A stretch of DNA of 36,576 nucleotides, taken from positions 1-36,576 of the forward strand of contig JACQXB010000010.1 of NCBI GenBank assembly GCA_016208965.1. Direction: 5' to 3'. Both the position numbers and the translations under genes were made by a program. Source of the DNA: Nitrospirota bacterium. Lineage in GTDB: Bacteria; Nitrospirota; Thermodesulfovibrionia; UBA6902; DSMQ01. Positions 15,694 through 23,071 of the stretch are shown piece after piece. Position 1 is the first letter of the stretch. Each line of letters begins with the position of its first letter. The notes below the pieces were generated by a model. It saw only the letters and a list, made by a program, of their open reading frames with translations, was not told where the DNA came from and ran no database searches.

Positions 15694-16761
15694 ATGACAT
15701 TTTTTTGGGCAATAGTGCTTTTGGGTGTTTTAATTTTTGTTCATGAACTTGGACATTTTATCTTTGCAAAGATCAGTGGTGTAAGAGTCTTAAAGTTTTC
15801 GCTTGGTTTTGGTCCTAAGCTTCTCAGCAAGAAAATCGGGGACACTGAGTATATGCTCTCAGCAGTGCCCCTCGGTGGTTATGTAAAGATGCTCGGTGAG
15901 GAACCAGGCGAAGAACTGAAAGAAGAAGATAAAAAACAGGCATATAATTACCAGCCTGTAAAAAAGAGAATGGGGATAGTCTTTGCAGGACCTGTATTTA
16001 ATCTAATCTTTGCTGTACTGCTTTTCGCTGTTATATTCTCTGTTGGGATGCCTGTGTTGGTCTCTGAGGTTGGAGATGTAGTAAAGGATTCGCCGGCACA
16101 AAGATCAGGATTACTAACAGGCGATGAGATCGTCAGTATAAACGATGCTGATGTAAAAAGATGGGATGAATTGAGCAATGTAATACATAATAGTCCCGGC
16201 ATAAAAATTACACTCAAGATAAAAAGGGGAGAGGAAATTTTTACAATTGAAGTAATGCCTGAAAGGAAAAAGGTTCCAAATATATTTGGTGAGGAAAAAG
16301 AGATTGGGCTCATTGGTATCGCACCCTCTGGTAAGACAATTATTAAAAAAGAGCCTCTTCCTGATGCAGTAATGATGGCTGTTCAGAAAACCTATGAGAT
16401 AACAGCGCTTACTATTATAGGAATTATAAAACTTATCCAGAGGGTCATACCTGCCAAAACCATCGGTGGACCAATTTTGATACTTCAGATGGCAGGGGAA
16501 CAAGCATCTGCAGGATTTATGAATTTCTTTGTATTTATGGCAGTAATTAGTATTAACCTTAGTGTCCTGAACCTCCTTCCCATACCTATCCTTGACGGAG
16601 GACATATATTGTTTTTGTCCATAGAGGGGATTAGAGGTAAACCATTAAAAGAGAAAACCATGATGATAATCCAGAAAGTAGGAATTGCTATGATTATTGC
16701 ACTTATGACCTTTGCCATTTATAACGACATTATAAGACTCGTAACAGGAGAGATGCCCTGA
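15694..16761 (+). CDS. rseP: RseP-type site-2 zinc metalloprotease
   Basis: RseP cleaves membrane-embedded substrates such as anti-sigma factors during envelope stress and also removes signal-peptide remnants. The 355-residue protein has HELGH at residues 17-21 within the first membrane helix, one PDZ domain (about 115-190; VVKDSPAQRSGLLTGDEIVSINDADV) and the second active-site motif NLLPIPILDGGH (about 293-304) with the third zinc ligand Asp301. One PDZ domain instead of the two in E. coli is usual outside gammaproteobacteria. GGAGG lies just before the ATG. The aconitase begins 11 bases after the stop. Confidence 0.95.
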   Translation: MTFFWAIVLLGVLIFVHELGHFIFAKISGVRVLKFSLGFGPKLLSKKIGDTEYMLSAVPLGGYVKMLGEEPGEELKEEDKKQAYNYQPVKKRMGIVFAGPVFNLIFAVLLFAVIFSVGMPVLVSEVGDVVKDSPAQRSGLLTGDEIVSINDADVKRWDELSNVIHNSPGIKITLKIKRGEEIFTIEVMPERKKVPNIFGEEKEIGLIGIAPSGKTIIKKEPLPDAVMMAVQKTYEITALTIIGIIKLIQRVIPAKTIGGPILILQMAGEQASAGFMNFFVFMAVISINLSVLNLLPIPILDGGHILFLSIEGIRGKPLKEKTMMIIQKVGIAMIIALMTFAIYNDIIRLVTGEMP

Positions 16762-16772
16762 GGGCTCCCACA

Positions 16773-18719
16773 ATGAACATTACTCAAAAACTAATCTCAT
16801 CACATCTTGTATCTGGAACTATGGAGCCGGGAGAGGAGATTGCCATCTCAATTGACCAGACGCTTACTCAGGATGCCACAGGCACTATGGCATATCTTGA
16901 GTTTGAGGCAATGGGCATTCCAAGGGTAAAGACAAAACTTTCAGTAAGCTATGTTGACCATAATACGCTTCAAACAGGCTTTGAGAATGCTGACGACCAC
17001 AGGTTCCTCCAGACCATAGCAAGCAAGTATGGGATTTATTTTTCTCGTCCCGGAAATGGCATATGCCATCAGGTTCATCTTGAGAGATTTGTAAAGCCCG
17101 GCGAGACGCTTTTAGGTTCAGATAGTCACACTCCAAATGCAGGAGCAATGGGCATGCTTGCAATTGGCGCAGGAGGGCTTAATGTTGCAATGGCAATGGC
17201 AGGAGAGCCTTTTTATATGGTGATGCCTAAGGTAGTCCTTGTTAATTTAAAAGGCAAACTTTCAAAATGGGCTACTGCAAAAGACATAATACTTGAGGTT
17301 TTAAGAAGATTAACTGTCAAAGGCGGCGTCGGGAAGGTATTGGAATATGGAGGCAAAGGTGTAAAAAACCTTACTGTGCCTGAGAGGGCAACGATAACGA
17401 ACATGGGCGCAGAGCTTGGGGCAACGGCTTCAGTATTTCCTTCGGATGCAGAGACAAAGGCATTCTTAATTGCACAGCGGAGAGAGGCTGACTGGATAGC
17501 TCTTGAGGCTGACCCTAATGCCTCATATGACGAGGAAATAGAAATCAGGCTTAACAGACTTGAGCCTTTAATTGCCAAACCACCAAGCCCTGACAATGTT
17601 GTACCTGTAAGAGAAATTGCTGGAACTCCTGTAAGACAGGTATGCATAGGAAGCTGTGTTAATTCATCATTTATGGACATAATGCTTGTGGCAAAAATAC
17701 TCAAGGGCAGGAAGGTGCATCCAAATGTTAGCCTTACAGTAAGCCCGGGGTCAAGACAGGTATTTTCTATGATTTCAAAAAACGGCGCGATTACTGATTT
17801 AATATCTGAAGGTGCAAGGATACTTGAATGTGCCTGTGGTCCGTGTATCGGCATGGGACAAGCGCCTCCAACAGATACAGTATCTTTAAGGACATTTAAC
17901 AGAAATTTCCCGGGAAGAAGCGGCACTCCGGATGATAAGGTTTATCTGTGCGGTCCGCTTGTGGCTGCGGTATCAGCAATAACAGGAGTCATAACAAATC
18001 CAGAAGACTATTTTAAAAAGCTCAAAGCTCAAAGCTCAAAGCTCAAAGTTAAACTCCCAGAAAAATATATCATAGATGACTCAATGATTATTCCGCCTTC
18101 AAATGAGCCTGAGAAGGTTACTGTTGAAAGAGGTCCTAACATAAAACCGCTTCCAATAAGGGGAAGACTTGAGGAGTCTCTTAAGGCAAAGGTTGCATTA
18201 AAAGTTGGAGACAATATAACCACAGATGACATTATACCTGCAGGTGCAGAGATACTTTCCTTAAGGTCAAATATTCCAGCTATATCAGAGTATGTATTCT
18301 CAAGAATAGACTCTTCATTTGCAGGAAGGGCAAAGACAGCAGGAAGCAGTGCGATTCTTGGCGGAATAAATTATGGGCAGGGCTCAAGCAGGGAGCACGC
18401 AGCATTAGCTCCGATGTATCTTGGGGTTAAGGCTGTGCTTGCAAAATCCTTTGCGCGCATACACAGAGAGAACCTTATAAATTTTGGAATTCTTCCGCTT
18501 GTGGTAGATCATGATGCTTATAATTCCTTAGAGCAGGATGATGAAATAGAATTTCCAAATCTTGCAAAAGAGGTAAAGGAATCGCAGGAAGTTGCAATTG
18601 TAAGCCTTAAAACAGGCATGACTTACAAAGGAGAGCATGGTTTAACTGAAAGGCAGAGAGAGATAATCCTTGCAGGCGGACTGCTTAATTACATAAAACA
18701 GAGTCAGCAGAAAAAGTAG
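16773..18719 (+). CDS. Aconitate hydratase (4Fe-4S)
   Basis: Aconitase interconverts citrate and isocitrate in the TCA cycle. The 648-residue protein has the short single-chain layout close to the 3-isopropylmalate dehydratase group. The large domain has the cluster ligands in GSCVNSS and CACGPCIGMG, and GSDSHTPNAGAMG; the swivel domain begins near residue 490 (VGDNITTDDIIPAG, GSSREHAALAP). The linker between domains (about 410-430, KLKAQSSKLKVKLPEK) is partly made of a tandem 7-nt repeat, apparently tolerated at a flexible site. The gene ends the long plus-strand core block. Short-chain aconitases and homoaconitase-like enzymes are close relatives, but the context gives no leucine or lysine pathway genes. 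Confidence 0.9.
   Translation: MNITQKLISSHLVSGTMEPGEEIAISIDQTLTQDATGTMAYLEFEAMGIPRVKTKLSVSYVDHNTLQTGFENADDHRFLQTIASKYGIYFSRPGNGICHQVHLERFVKPGETLLGSDSHTPNAGAMGMLAIGAGGLNVAMAMAGEPFYMVMPKVVLVNLKGKLSKWATAKDIILEVLRRLTVKGGVGKVLEYGGKGVKNLTVPERATITNMGAELGATASVFPSDAETKAFLIAQRREADWIALEADPNASYDEEIEIRLNRLEPLIAKPPSPDNVVPVREIAGTPVRQVCIGSCVNSSFMDIMLVAKILKGRKVHPNVSLTVSPGSRQVFSMISKNGAITDLISEGARILECACGPCIGMGQAPPTDTVSLRTFNRNFPGRSGTPDDKVYLCGPLVAAVSAITGVITNPEDYFKKLKAQSSKLKVKLPEKYIIDDSMIIPPSNEPEKVTVERGPNIKPLPIRGRLEESLKAKVALKVGDNITTDDIIPAGAEILSLRSNIPAISEYVFSRIDSSFAGRAKTAGSSAILGGINYGQGSSREHAALAPMYLGVKAVLAKSFARIHRENLINFGILPLVVDHDAYNSLEQDDEIEFPNLAKEVKESQEVAIVSLKTGMTYKGEHGLTERQREIILAGGLLNYIKQSQQKK
18020..18047. repeat. 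Four tandem heptamers inside the aconitase gene
   Basis: GCTCAAA occurs four times in a row, in frame, encoding KAQSSKLK at the domain linker. The same 7-nt period is seen with other words at several places in the window. Confidence 0.9.
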
Positions 18720-18851
18720 TTTGACAAAAATTGATTGAATGGCTCTAACATAATTAAAACTCAATATTATATTCTAACAATATAATGTTTAATATTACAT
18801 AATTATATTGCAAGCTACTGCCTTTTTCAAGAGTTTTTTAGTTTTTTTCGC

Positions 18852-18880
18852 TTGACTATATCCCGTTCCTTCACTATAAT
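18852..18880 (+). promoter_or_regulatory. Near-consensus sigma-70 promoter in front of the cassette array
   Basis: TTGACT (18852-18857) and a perfect TATAAT (18875-18880) are 17 bases apart. This is the best promoter in the window and points into the plus-strand array of small genes. The rest of 18720-18948 is AT-rich without a gene; GTTAGCC at 18914-18920 may be a core recombination site before the first cassette. Confidence 0.75.
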
Positions 18881-18948
18881 TCATCATATTGTTGAAGTAA
18901 CATAAAATATAATGTTAGCCGTCAAGAAAACGCACACAGGAACTACCA

Positions 18949-19887
18949 ATGCACTGGAAATTGAAATCAAAAATACAGAACGCTATCTCGCGCTTGCCGT
19001 CTGCTGCATCTTATGAAGCATACTATTGGGTACAGAGGCATTTTGGAGGACTGCGCCAGGTTGTCCCTACAAGCAGATTTATCGCAGCAATCGAAACTTG
19101 GAAAAGAATCCAAAACCAAGAACGCTCACCAACGGGAAAAGTGTTTTTAGAAGTTGGAACAGGTCGAGTGCCTCTGGTGCCAATTGGGTATTGGCTAATG
19201 GGAGCGGAAAGCACCATCACCATTGACTTGAATCCATATTTGAAAGGAGAATTGATTGCCGAACACCTACGCTATGTATCTGAGCACGAGGATGAAATTC
19301 TTGCACTCTTTGGTTCTTTGATTGATAGAAGAAGATTAAATGTTCTGGTACGTTTTGGAACCAAATCAAAATTATCAGCAACTGAATTGCTTGATTTATG
19401 CCAAATAGTCTATATCGCACCTGGAGATGCTGCCAATACCAACTTACCCGAACAGCACATTGATTTTCATACATCCTATACAGTTTTCGAACACATTCCA
19501 CCAAATGTCTTGGTAGATATTCTCAGGGAAGGAAATAGAATAATAAAAAAAGAATGCCTATTTGTTAACCGCATTGATTACAGTGATCATTTTTCACACT
19601 CCGATAAGAGCATATCTGCGATAAACTTTCTTCAATATAGTGATAATGAATGGGCAAAATACGCTGGCAATAGATATATGTACATGAATAGACTCAGGCA
19701 TGATGATTTCTTGGCTTTGTTCGAAAGTGTTGGACAACAAGTCGTTGAAGTCGAGCCGAACATAGATCGGCGTTCTGAAGAACTTTTGAAGACCAAAGGT
19801 TTGAGTTTGAACGACAGATTTAGCCCGAAAACAATAGAGGTATTGGCTATTAGCGGGGCTTGGATGTTGACGCAGAAGAACGGCTAA
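18949..19887 (+). CDS. Class I SAM-dependent methyltransferase
   Basis: This 312-residue protein has a Rossmann methyltransferase core. Motif I is VFLEVGTGRVP (65-75), with the acidic residue of strand 2 in TIDLNPY (Asp93). A post-core strand DFHTSYTVFEHIPPNVLVDILREGNRIIK resembles the motif III region of Methyltransf_11-like enzymes. The N-terminal 60 residues are helical and basic. The substrate is unknown. It is the first gene of the cassette array, downstream of a strong promoter, and its stop sits at the AAC arm of an attC-like site. Nothing links it to the neighbouring core genes, consistent with acquisition. Confidence 0.75.
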   Translation: MHWKLKSKIQNAISRLPSAASYEAYYWVQRHFGGLRQVVPTSRFIAAIETWKRIQNQERSPTGKVFLEVGTGRVPLVPIGYWLMGAESTITIDLNPYLKGELIAEHLRYVSEHEDEILALFGSLIDRRRLNVLVRFGTKSKLSATELLDLCQIVYIAPGDAANTNLPEQHIDFHTSYTVFEHIPPNVLVDILREGNRIIKKECLFVNRIDYSDHFSHSDKSISAINFLQYSDNEWAKYAGNRYMYMNRLRHDDFLALFESVGQQVVEVEPNIDRRSEELLKTKGLSLNDRFSPKTIEVLAISGAWMLTQKNG

Positions 19888-19953
19888 CAAGGCGCTGCAC
19901 CGGACGGCAATTCCGCTGCGCTCCATTGCCGCCAGTGAGCTTGGTCGTTGGGC
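19882..19953 (+). repeat. attC-like recombination site after the methyltransferase
   Basis: The element runs from GGCTAAC to GTTGGGC (72 nt). CAA/TTG, GCT-G-CAC/GTG-AGC (one unpaired G on the left) and CGGCAA/TTGCCG pair in order, leaving a 15-nt loop. The closing GTTGGGC fits the GTTRRRY core. Complementary outer arms, an extrahelical base and position after a gene are the features of integron attC sites. It is the best-formed site of the array. Confidence 0.75.
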
Positions 19954-19974
19954 ATCAACTAAGTGGAGGAGCAT

Positions 19975-20724
19975 ATGAACCTCAAAGATCTCAAGGAAAA
20001 TGTGAGTCGTGAAATCGGGACACTGAGACTTGATCTTCAAGACCTTAAGCGTTGTCAGTTGCAGTACTTTACACTTGCAATCACCGGCACCGGAGCAATA
20101 TTAGGTCTTTCGGCAATTCTTGGGAACGATCTCAAAGGGTTAGCTCTTCTCGCTCCGCTCTCGCTTATTCTTCCAAGCTGGTTAATTTTTTTCGATAAGG
20201 CAACCTCGATAACACGAATTGTAGGCTATCAGAGAGTGCTTGAAAAACAACTCTGTGCTCAATTACCGATCTATAAGTACCTTGGCTACGAGAATGCTCT
20301 TGCCGAATTCCGTTTTAAAGAACAAGAAGCGTGGCAAGCTGTACGACATAGTTTGCAGTCAACAAGGCCTAATCTTTTTGAAATAGCTTTCCTGAAAACT
20401 CGCCATCGGTTTTGGATGATCAACTGGTACACATTCGCAATGCTATCCTTAGTCTGTTGCTCTGGAGCCTATACACTACTAAGCGAAAACGCTGTTGATC
20501 TGTTCCTCCCTTTTGGAATTCACCTTTCAGCTCCAGAACGTACTATGTGGGCAGGTAGTGCCTTTATTCTCGTTACCATCTGTTCAGTATATTCTTTTTG
20601 GTTTATTCTCTCGCTCACTCATGGAGGGCTTTCATATGAAGCTTGTGAGAAAAAATGGGAGTACATCCTATCGATTAATAAAGTAGGAGAAGCAATAAAT
20701 GCCCAACAAGGCGTTGGAGATTGA
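19975..20724 (+). CDS. Predicted four-helix membrane protein of unknown function
   Basis: I do not recognise this 249-residue protein. It starts with a charged helix (MNLKDLKENVSREIGTLRLDLQDLK), then two membrane segments (about 32-50, rich in small residues: TLAITGTGAILGLSAIL; and 53-73). A soluble loop of about 75 residues contains helices with aromatic residues, and two further membrane segments follow (about 149-168 and 192-213). The layout, with both termini probably cytoplasmic, resembles small effector-like membrane proteins of defence loci, but no motif proves that. I use the ATG at 19975 because GGAGG sits five bases before it; a GTG at 19963 would overlap that site. It lies between two attC-like sites as a single-gene cassette. 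Confidence 0.7.
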   Translation: MNLKDLKENVSREIGTLRLDLQDLKRCQLQYFTLAITGTGAILGLSAILGNDLKGLALLAPLSLILPSWLIFFDKATSITRIVGYQRVLEKQLCAQLPIYKYLGYENALAEFRFKEQEAWQAVRHSLQSTRPNLFEIAFLKTRHRFWMINWYTFAMLSLVCCSGAYTLLSENAVDLFLPFGIHLSAPERTMWAGSAFILVTICSVYSFWFILSLTHGGLSYEACEKKWEYILSINKVGEAINAQQGVGD

Positions 20725-20834
20725 ACGAGTGCCACAGGTCACTTTTTTAGGTTGCAATGTTTTAAGGCGTGCAAATTAGTTTCAGGCATGTTGTTATCTT
20801 TTAGTGGCACTCGTCACTCAATTTTCCGTTATGG
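20720..20834 (+). repeat. Long attC-like site (first of two related copies)
   Basis: The element begins with GAAC at the gene's stop codon and ends with GTTATGG. CGAGTGCCAC and GTGGCACTCG form a perfect 10-bp stem around about 70 nt. It is clearly related along its whole length to 21859-21972 (shared AGTGCCACAGG, GTGCAAAT, GGCATGTTGTTATC and CACTCGTCACTCAATT). Confidence 0.7.
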
Positions 20835-20866
20835 TATAATATAAATAAAAAAGGAGGAGGATAAAG

Positions 20867-21052
20867 ATGAAGGAAAAATTAACTGCGATCTTTCAAAAAT
20901 CGCCGTACGGATATATAGGCTTTATTGAAGAACTTCCCGGAGCTAATACGCAGGGCACAACTCTTGAGGCGAGTACCGTTCCCCGTCACAGAGAAATTGA
21001 TGAGTATCTTGTCACGAAAATATGTAAAGACCTTGAAATACCAAAACCATAA
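20867..21052 (+). pseudogene. HicB-HicA chimera left by an internal deletion
   Basis: The first 33 residues (KLTAIFQKSPYGYIGFIEE, then GANTQGTTLEA) are a typical HicB N-terminus up to the TQGxTLxEA turn. The rest (STVPRHREIDEYLVTKIC, then KDLEIPKP) is the C-terminus of a HicA toxin. The two halves are fused in frame in 61 residues, where an intact antitoxin-toxin pair needs about 130-140. The simplest reading is one deletion of roughly 200-300 bp that removed the HicB C-terminus and the HicA N-terminus, including its catalytic histidine. A good AAGGAGGAGG ribosome-binding site remains, so a chimeric peptide may still be made. An attC-like remnant follows. Confidence 0.75.
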
Positions 21053-21100
21053 CAATTCAATCCACGGGACGGGCAATAGCCCGCCCGTGATTTCAGTCAT
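21049..21100 (+). repeat. attC-like site lacking its closing half
   Basis: After ATAAC comes CACGGG-A-CGGGC, loop AATA, GCCCG-CCCGTG: an 11-bp stem with one extrahelical A, closely like the sites at 787 and 23385. The expected GTT is replaced (AGTCATTCTCCC), where a different structured element begins at 21099. Confidence 0.6.
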
Positions 21101-21229
21101 TCTCCCTTCGCTTCGCTCAGGGAGAATGCGGAGTTAAGCCGTGAACTCCTGTTTCCCTCGCTTCGCTTCGGGAGAACAAGGAGTTCAAGACCGATACGCC
21201 CCTACGGGGCTACGGCTTAACTCCGCATT
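21099..21229. repeat. Nested palindromes forming a cloverleaf-like structure
   Basis: A first hairpin pairs ATTCTCCCT (21099-21107) with AGGGAGAAT (21119-21127). Then an outer perfect 18-bp stem (21125-21142 with 21212-21229) encloses two arms: GAACTCCT with AGGAGTTC (21143-21150, 21179-21186) and the hairpin GCCCCTACGGGGC (21198-21210). The result is a three-way junction of about 105 nt. It has no open frame and could be an RNA or DNA element. Confidence 0.75.
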
Positions 21230-21247
21230 ATGTGAAGGAATTAATAG

Positions 21248-21853
21248 ATGGATAATAGTCTAAGCAATAAAAGTAGAGATGATGATTTTGCGAATTACTT
21301 TCGTCAATTCTATGAACAATTGCGCATGGAAAGTGAACGTGGCTCTGCAATAGTTGGGGCAGCATTTATAGAGGAAGCACTAGAAAAAATGCTAAAAGCT
21401 CTATTGATTGCATCCGCAGAAAAAGCCGAAAAAGATGATGAATTATTTAAAAGTTCGTATTCCCCATTAGGTAGTTTCTCAGCTAAAATCGATGTTGCTT
21501 ATCGAACAGGTTTAATATCTCCAAAAGTTTGGAAAAGTCTTCATATTATTCGAGATCTGAGAAATGATTTTGCGCATTTATCACTTCAAATTGATTGTGA
21601 GACACAATCTGTTCGAGATAGAATTCGTAACCTATTTAACTTAAACAAGGAGTTATTCGAGACTCTTTGGCAAATTCTTCAAGACAATTTCAAGAACTTA
21701 ATAGTAGATAATAAATCAATGCATGGCATAGAGAACGTAGTTAAGAATTTAGGTTGGAAGTCAACTTATGAAGTACTTATTTCTATTATTGCAGGGACAT
21801 TATTAGTAGAAAAAAACAGAACGCCAAAAATAGTTTCACATCATCGAGATTGA
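21248..21853 (+). CDS. MltR-like (mannitol repressor family) protein
   Basis: The 201-residue protein has the features of the MltR family: ESERGSAIVGAAFIEEALEKMLKALLI (about 28-54), SPLGSFSAKIDVAYRTGLIS (72-91) and the IRDLRNDFAH box (101-110). MltR represses the mannitol operon in enterobacteria. No mannitol genes are here, and related domains occur alone in many genomes, so the cellular role is open. It lacks a helix-turn-helix. The last 60 residues are less conserved. No strong ribosome-binding site is seen. It is a single-gene cassette, with the structured element before it and a long attC-like site after it. Confidence 0.75.
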   Translation: MDNSLSNKSRDDDFANYFRQFYEQLRMESERGSAIVGAAFIEEALEKMLKALLIASAEKAEKDDELFKSSYSPLGSFSAKIDVAYRTGLISPKVWKSLHIIRDLRNDFAHLSLQIDCETQSVRDRIRNLFNLNKELFETLWQILQDNFKNLIVDNKSMHGIENVVKNLGWKSTYEVLISIIAGTLLVEKNRTPKIVSHHRD

Positions 21854-21858
21854 AACAC

Positions 21859-21972
21859 ATAACGAGTGCCACAGGACGCTTTTTGGGGTAGCATTGTTAT
21901 GAGGAGTGCAAATCGGTTTGGAGGCATGTTGTTATCATATGGTGGCACTCGTCACTCAATTCTACGTTAGGC
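21859..21972 (+). repeat. Long attC-like site (second related copy)
   Basis: The element runs from ATAAC to GTTAGGC, a textbook GTTRRRY core, 114 nt. ACGAGTGCCAC and GTGGCACTCGT form a perfect 11-bp stem. It is a homologue of 20720-20834, with about three quarters of positions alike by eye. Confidence 0.75.
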
Positions 21973-22008
21973 CTATGAAAATATTTACAAAAACAGTTAG
22001 AATTAAAC

Positions 22009-22239
22009 ATGCACTTCAAAATAAAAGGGGCGATTCGGGAAATTGAAACCATTGCAATAGGACATGGAATAAAAAACTTGAACAGATTAAATAAGATTTA
22101 CGGAAAAGCAAACTGGAGAAAAATGAAAGGCGTTTGCCAAATAGAACTGAAAGATGGTGCTGTTCTTGAGACAGAAGTGCATTGGTACGAGGGGCATGGC
22201 ATCGGAAAGAAAGAAATAAAAATCAAGAGATATTTGTAA
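22009..22239 (+). CDS. Small conserved protein, first of a pair
   Basis: This 76-residue basic protein (MHFKIKGAIREIETIAIG, then LNRLNKIYGKANWRKMKG) ends with the motif VHWYEGHGIGKKEIKIKRY. I know similar small proteins with a HWYEAHGIGKKExKIKR ending from many bacteria, usually without assigned function and usually next to the kind of gene that follows here. The size and pairing recall a toxin-antitoxin module, but no toxin fold is recognisable. It begins 36 bases after the GTTAGGC end of the preceding attC-like site, as a cassette gene would. Confidence 0.65.
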   Translation: MHFKIKGAIREIETIAIGHGIKNLNRLNKIYGKANWRKMKGVCQIELKDGAVLETEVHWYEGHGIGKKEIKIKRYL

Positions 22240-22249
22240 GGAGACGGCT

Positions 22250-22471
22250 ATGAGAAAACATTTTATGATATGTGTAGATAATCGCGGCTATGAATCGTCG
22301 CTGGAGACAAGAAAACTATACGAAGTGTTGACCGACAAGGTGGCAGAAAAACATTATCAGATAAGAGTCATTGATGAGTCAGGCGAGGATTATTTGTATC
22401 CTGAAAAGTTCTTTGCTCCTGTGCGATTGTCTCATATCACAAAAGAAAAATTAGAATTAGCGATGGCATAA
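22250..22471 (+). CDS. Small conserved protein, second of a pair
   Basis: This 73-residue protein reads MRKHFMICVDNRGYESSLE, RKLYEVLTDK and IRVIDESGEDYLYPEKFF: a compact beta-rich domain with a conserved CVDNxGYExSLE start and a DESGEDYLYP motif. Homologues are common, short and uncharacterised. It follows the previous gene by ten bases with AAGGAGA before the ATG, so they form one unit. The stop lies in the AAC arm of the next attC-like site. I cannot assign a function. Confidence 0.65.
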   Translation: MRKHFMICVDNRGYESSLETRKLYEVLTDKVAEKHYQIRVIDESGEDYLYPEKFFAPVRLSHITKEKLELAMA

Positions 22472-22531
22472 CATTTCACTCCACAGGATGCGGCGATACG
22501 ACTGCTGCACCTGTGAGTTCGGGCCTTGTGC
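22466..22531 (+). repeat. attC-like site after the small gene pair
   Basis: From GCATAAC: CACAGG-A-TGCGGC, a nine-base loop, then GCTGCA-CCTGTG (one G-T pair), giving a 12-bp stem with one extrahelical A. The closing core is degenerate (CTTGTGC instead of GTT). TCACTC and AGTTC flanks match the site at 23385. Confidence 0.6.
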
Positions 22532-22544
22532 GTAAGAAACTACG

Positions 22545-22704
22545 AAATTAGGGACACATTCCATATTTTTTAAAAAAGGCAAAGTTTCTTATGTAGAATT
22601 TTTCTGTGCCGAGTATAGCGAATATAGTGAGAACAGTGAAAGAATTAAGGGATGTGTCCCTTCACTCACTTAATTTTCACTTAATTTTCATGTGTCCCTA
22701 ATTT
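22545..22704. mobile_element. MITE-like element with 15-bp terminal inverted repeats
   Basis: AAATTAGGGACACAT (22545-22559) and its exact complement (22690-22704) bound 160 bp without coding potential. An internal GGGATGTGTCCC near the right end repeats the end motif. The AATTAGGGACACAT ends resemble non-autonomous elements seen with REP-type (Y1) transposases; no transposase is here. The rest of the gap, 22705-22849, is AT-rich with no gene visible apart from the ribosome-binding site at its end. Confidence 0.65.
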
Positions 22705-22849
22705 TCAACTATTTTCCTAATTTTCCCCATGCCTAATTTTAATTTTATCATGACCCCATGATGCATGATGACGCCGATGATTTAAGTAGAGGGAATAAAT
22801 AAAGACAAAAATGTTATCATTAAATTAGTTGTCAGAAAGGAGGGAAGTT

Positions 22850-23071
22850 ATGCGCGTAATAGATATTCCTCAAATTGAAAAATTAGGTGCAGCAGAAAAG
22901 ATTCTTCTGGTCGAGGATCTATGGGATAGTATATCTTCTGAAGAATCTGCGATCCCTGTCCCCCAGGGTCATATGAAAGAGCTGGATAGAAGGCTTGCAA
23001 GGCACAAATCCAGTCCGGGGGCACTTTTATCTCTGGATGAACTTCGGACAAAAATAGAATCAAGGAAATGA
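22850..23071 (+). CDS. Addiction-module antitoxin (RelB-like, TIGR02574 type)
   Basis: The 73-residue protein has the hallmark of this antitoxin group: IEKLGAAEKILLVEDLWDSI (a helix with L-x-EDLWDSI), a Pro-containing spacer and a C-terminal helix ELDRRLARHKSSPGALLSLDELRTKIE. In such modules the antitoxin wraps a RelE/ParE-fold toxin. A strong AAGGAGGG six bases upstream fixes the ATG at 22850; a TTG 21 bases earlier is unlikely. Its stop overlaps the toxin start (ATGA). Confidence 0.85.
   Translation: MRVIDIPQIEKLGAAEKILLVEDLWDSISSEESAIPVPQGHMKELDRRLARHKSSPGALLSLDELRTKIESRK

Noticed and set aside
18721-18756. TTGACA right after the aconitase stop as a promoter
   Set aside because: No acceptable -10 box at 16-18 bases; the 18852 promoter is far better.
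21125-21229. Outer GTTAAGC/GCTTAAC arms as an attC site
   Set aside because: The order is reversed: an attC opens with AAC and closes with GTT, here it is the opposite on both strands.
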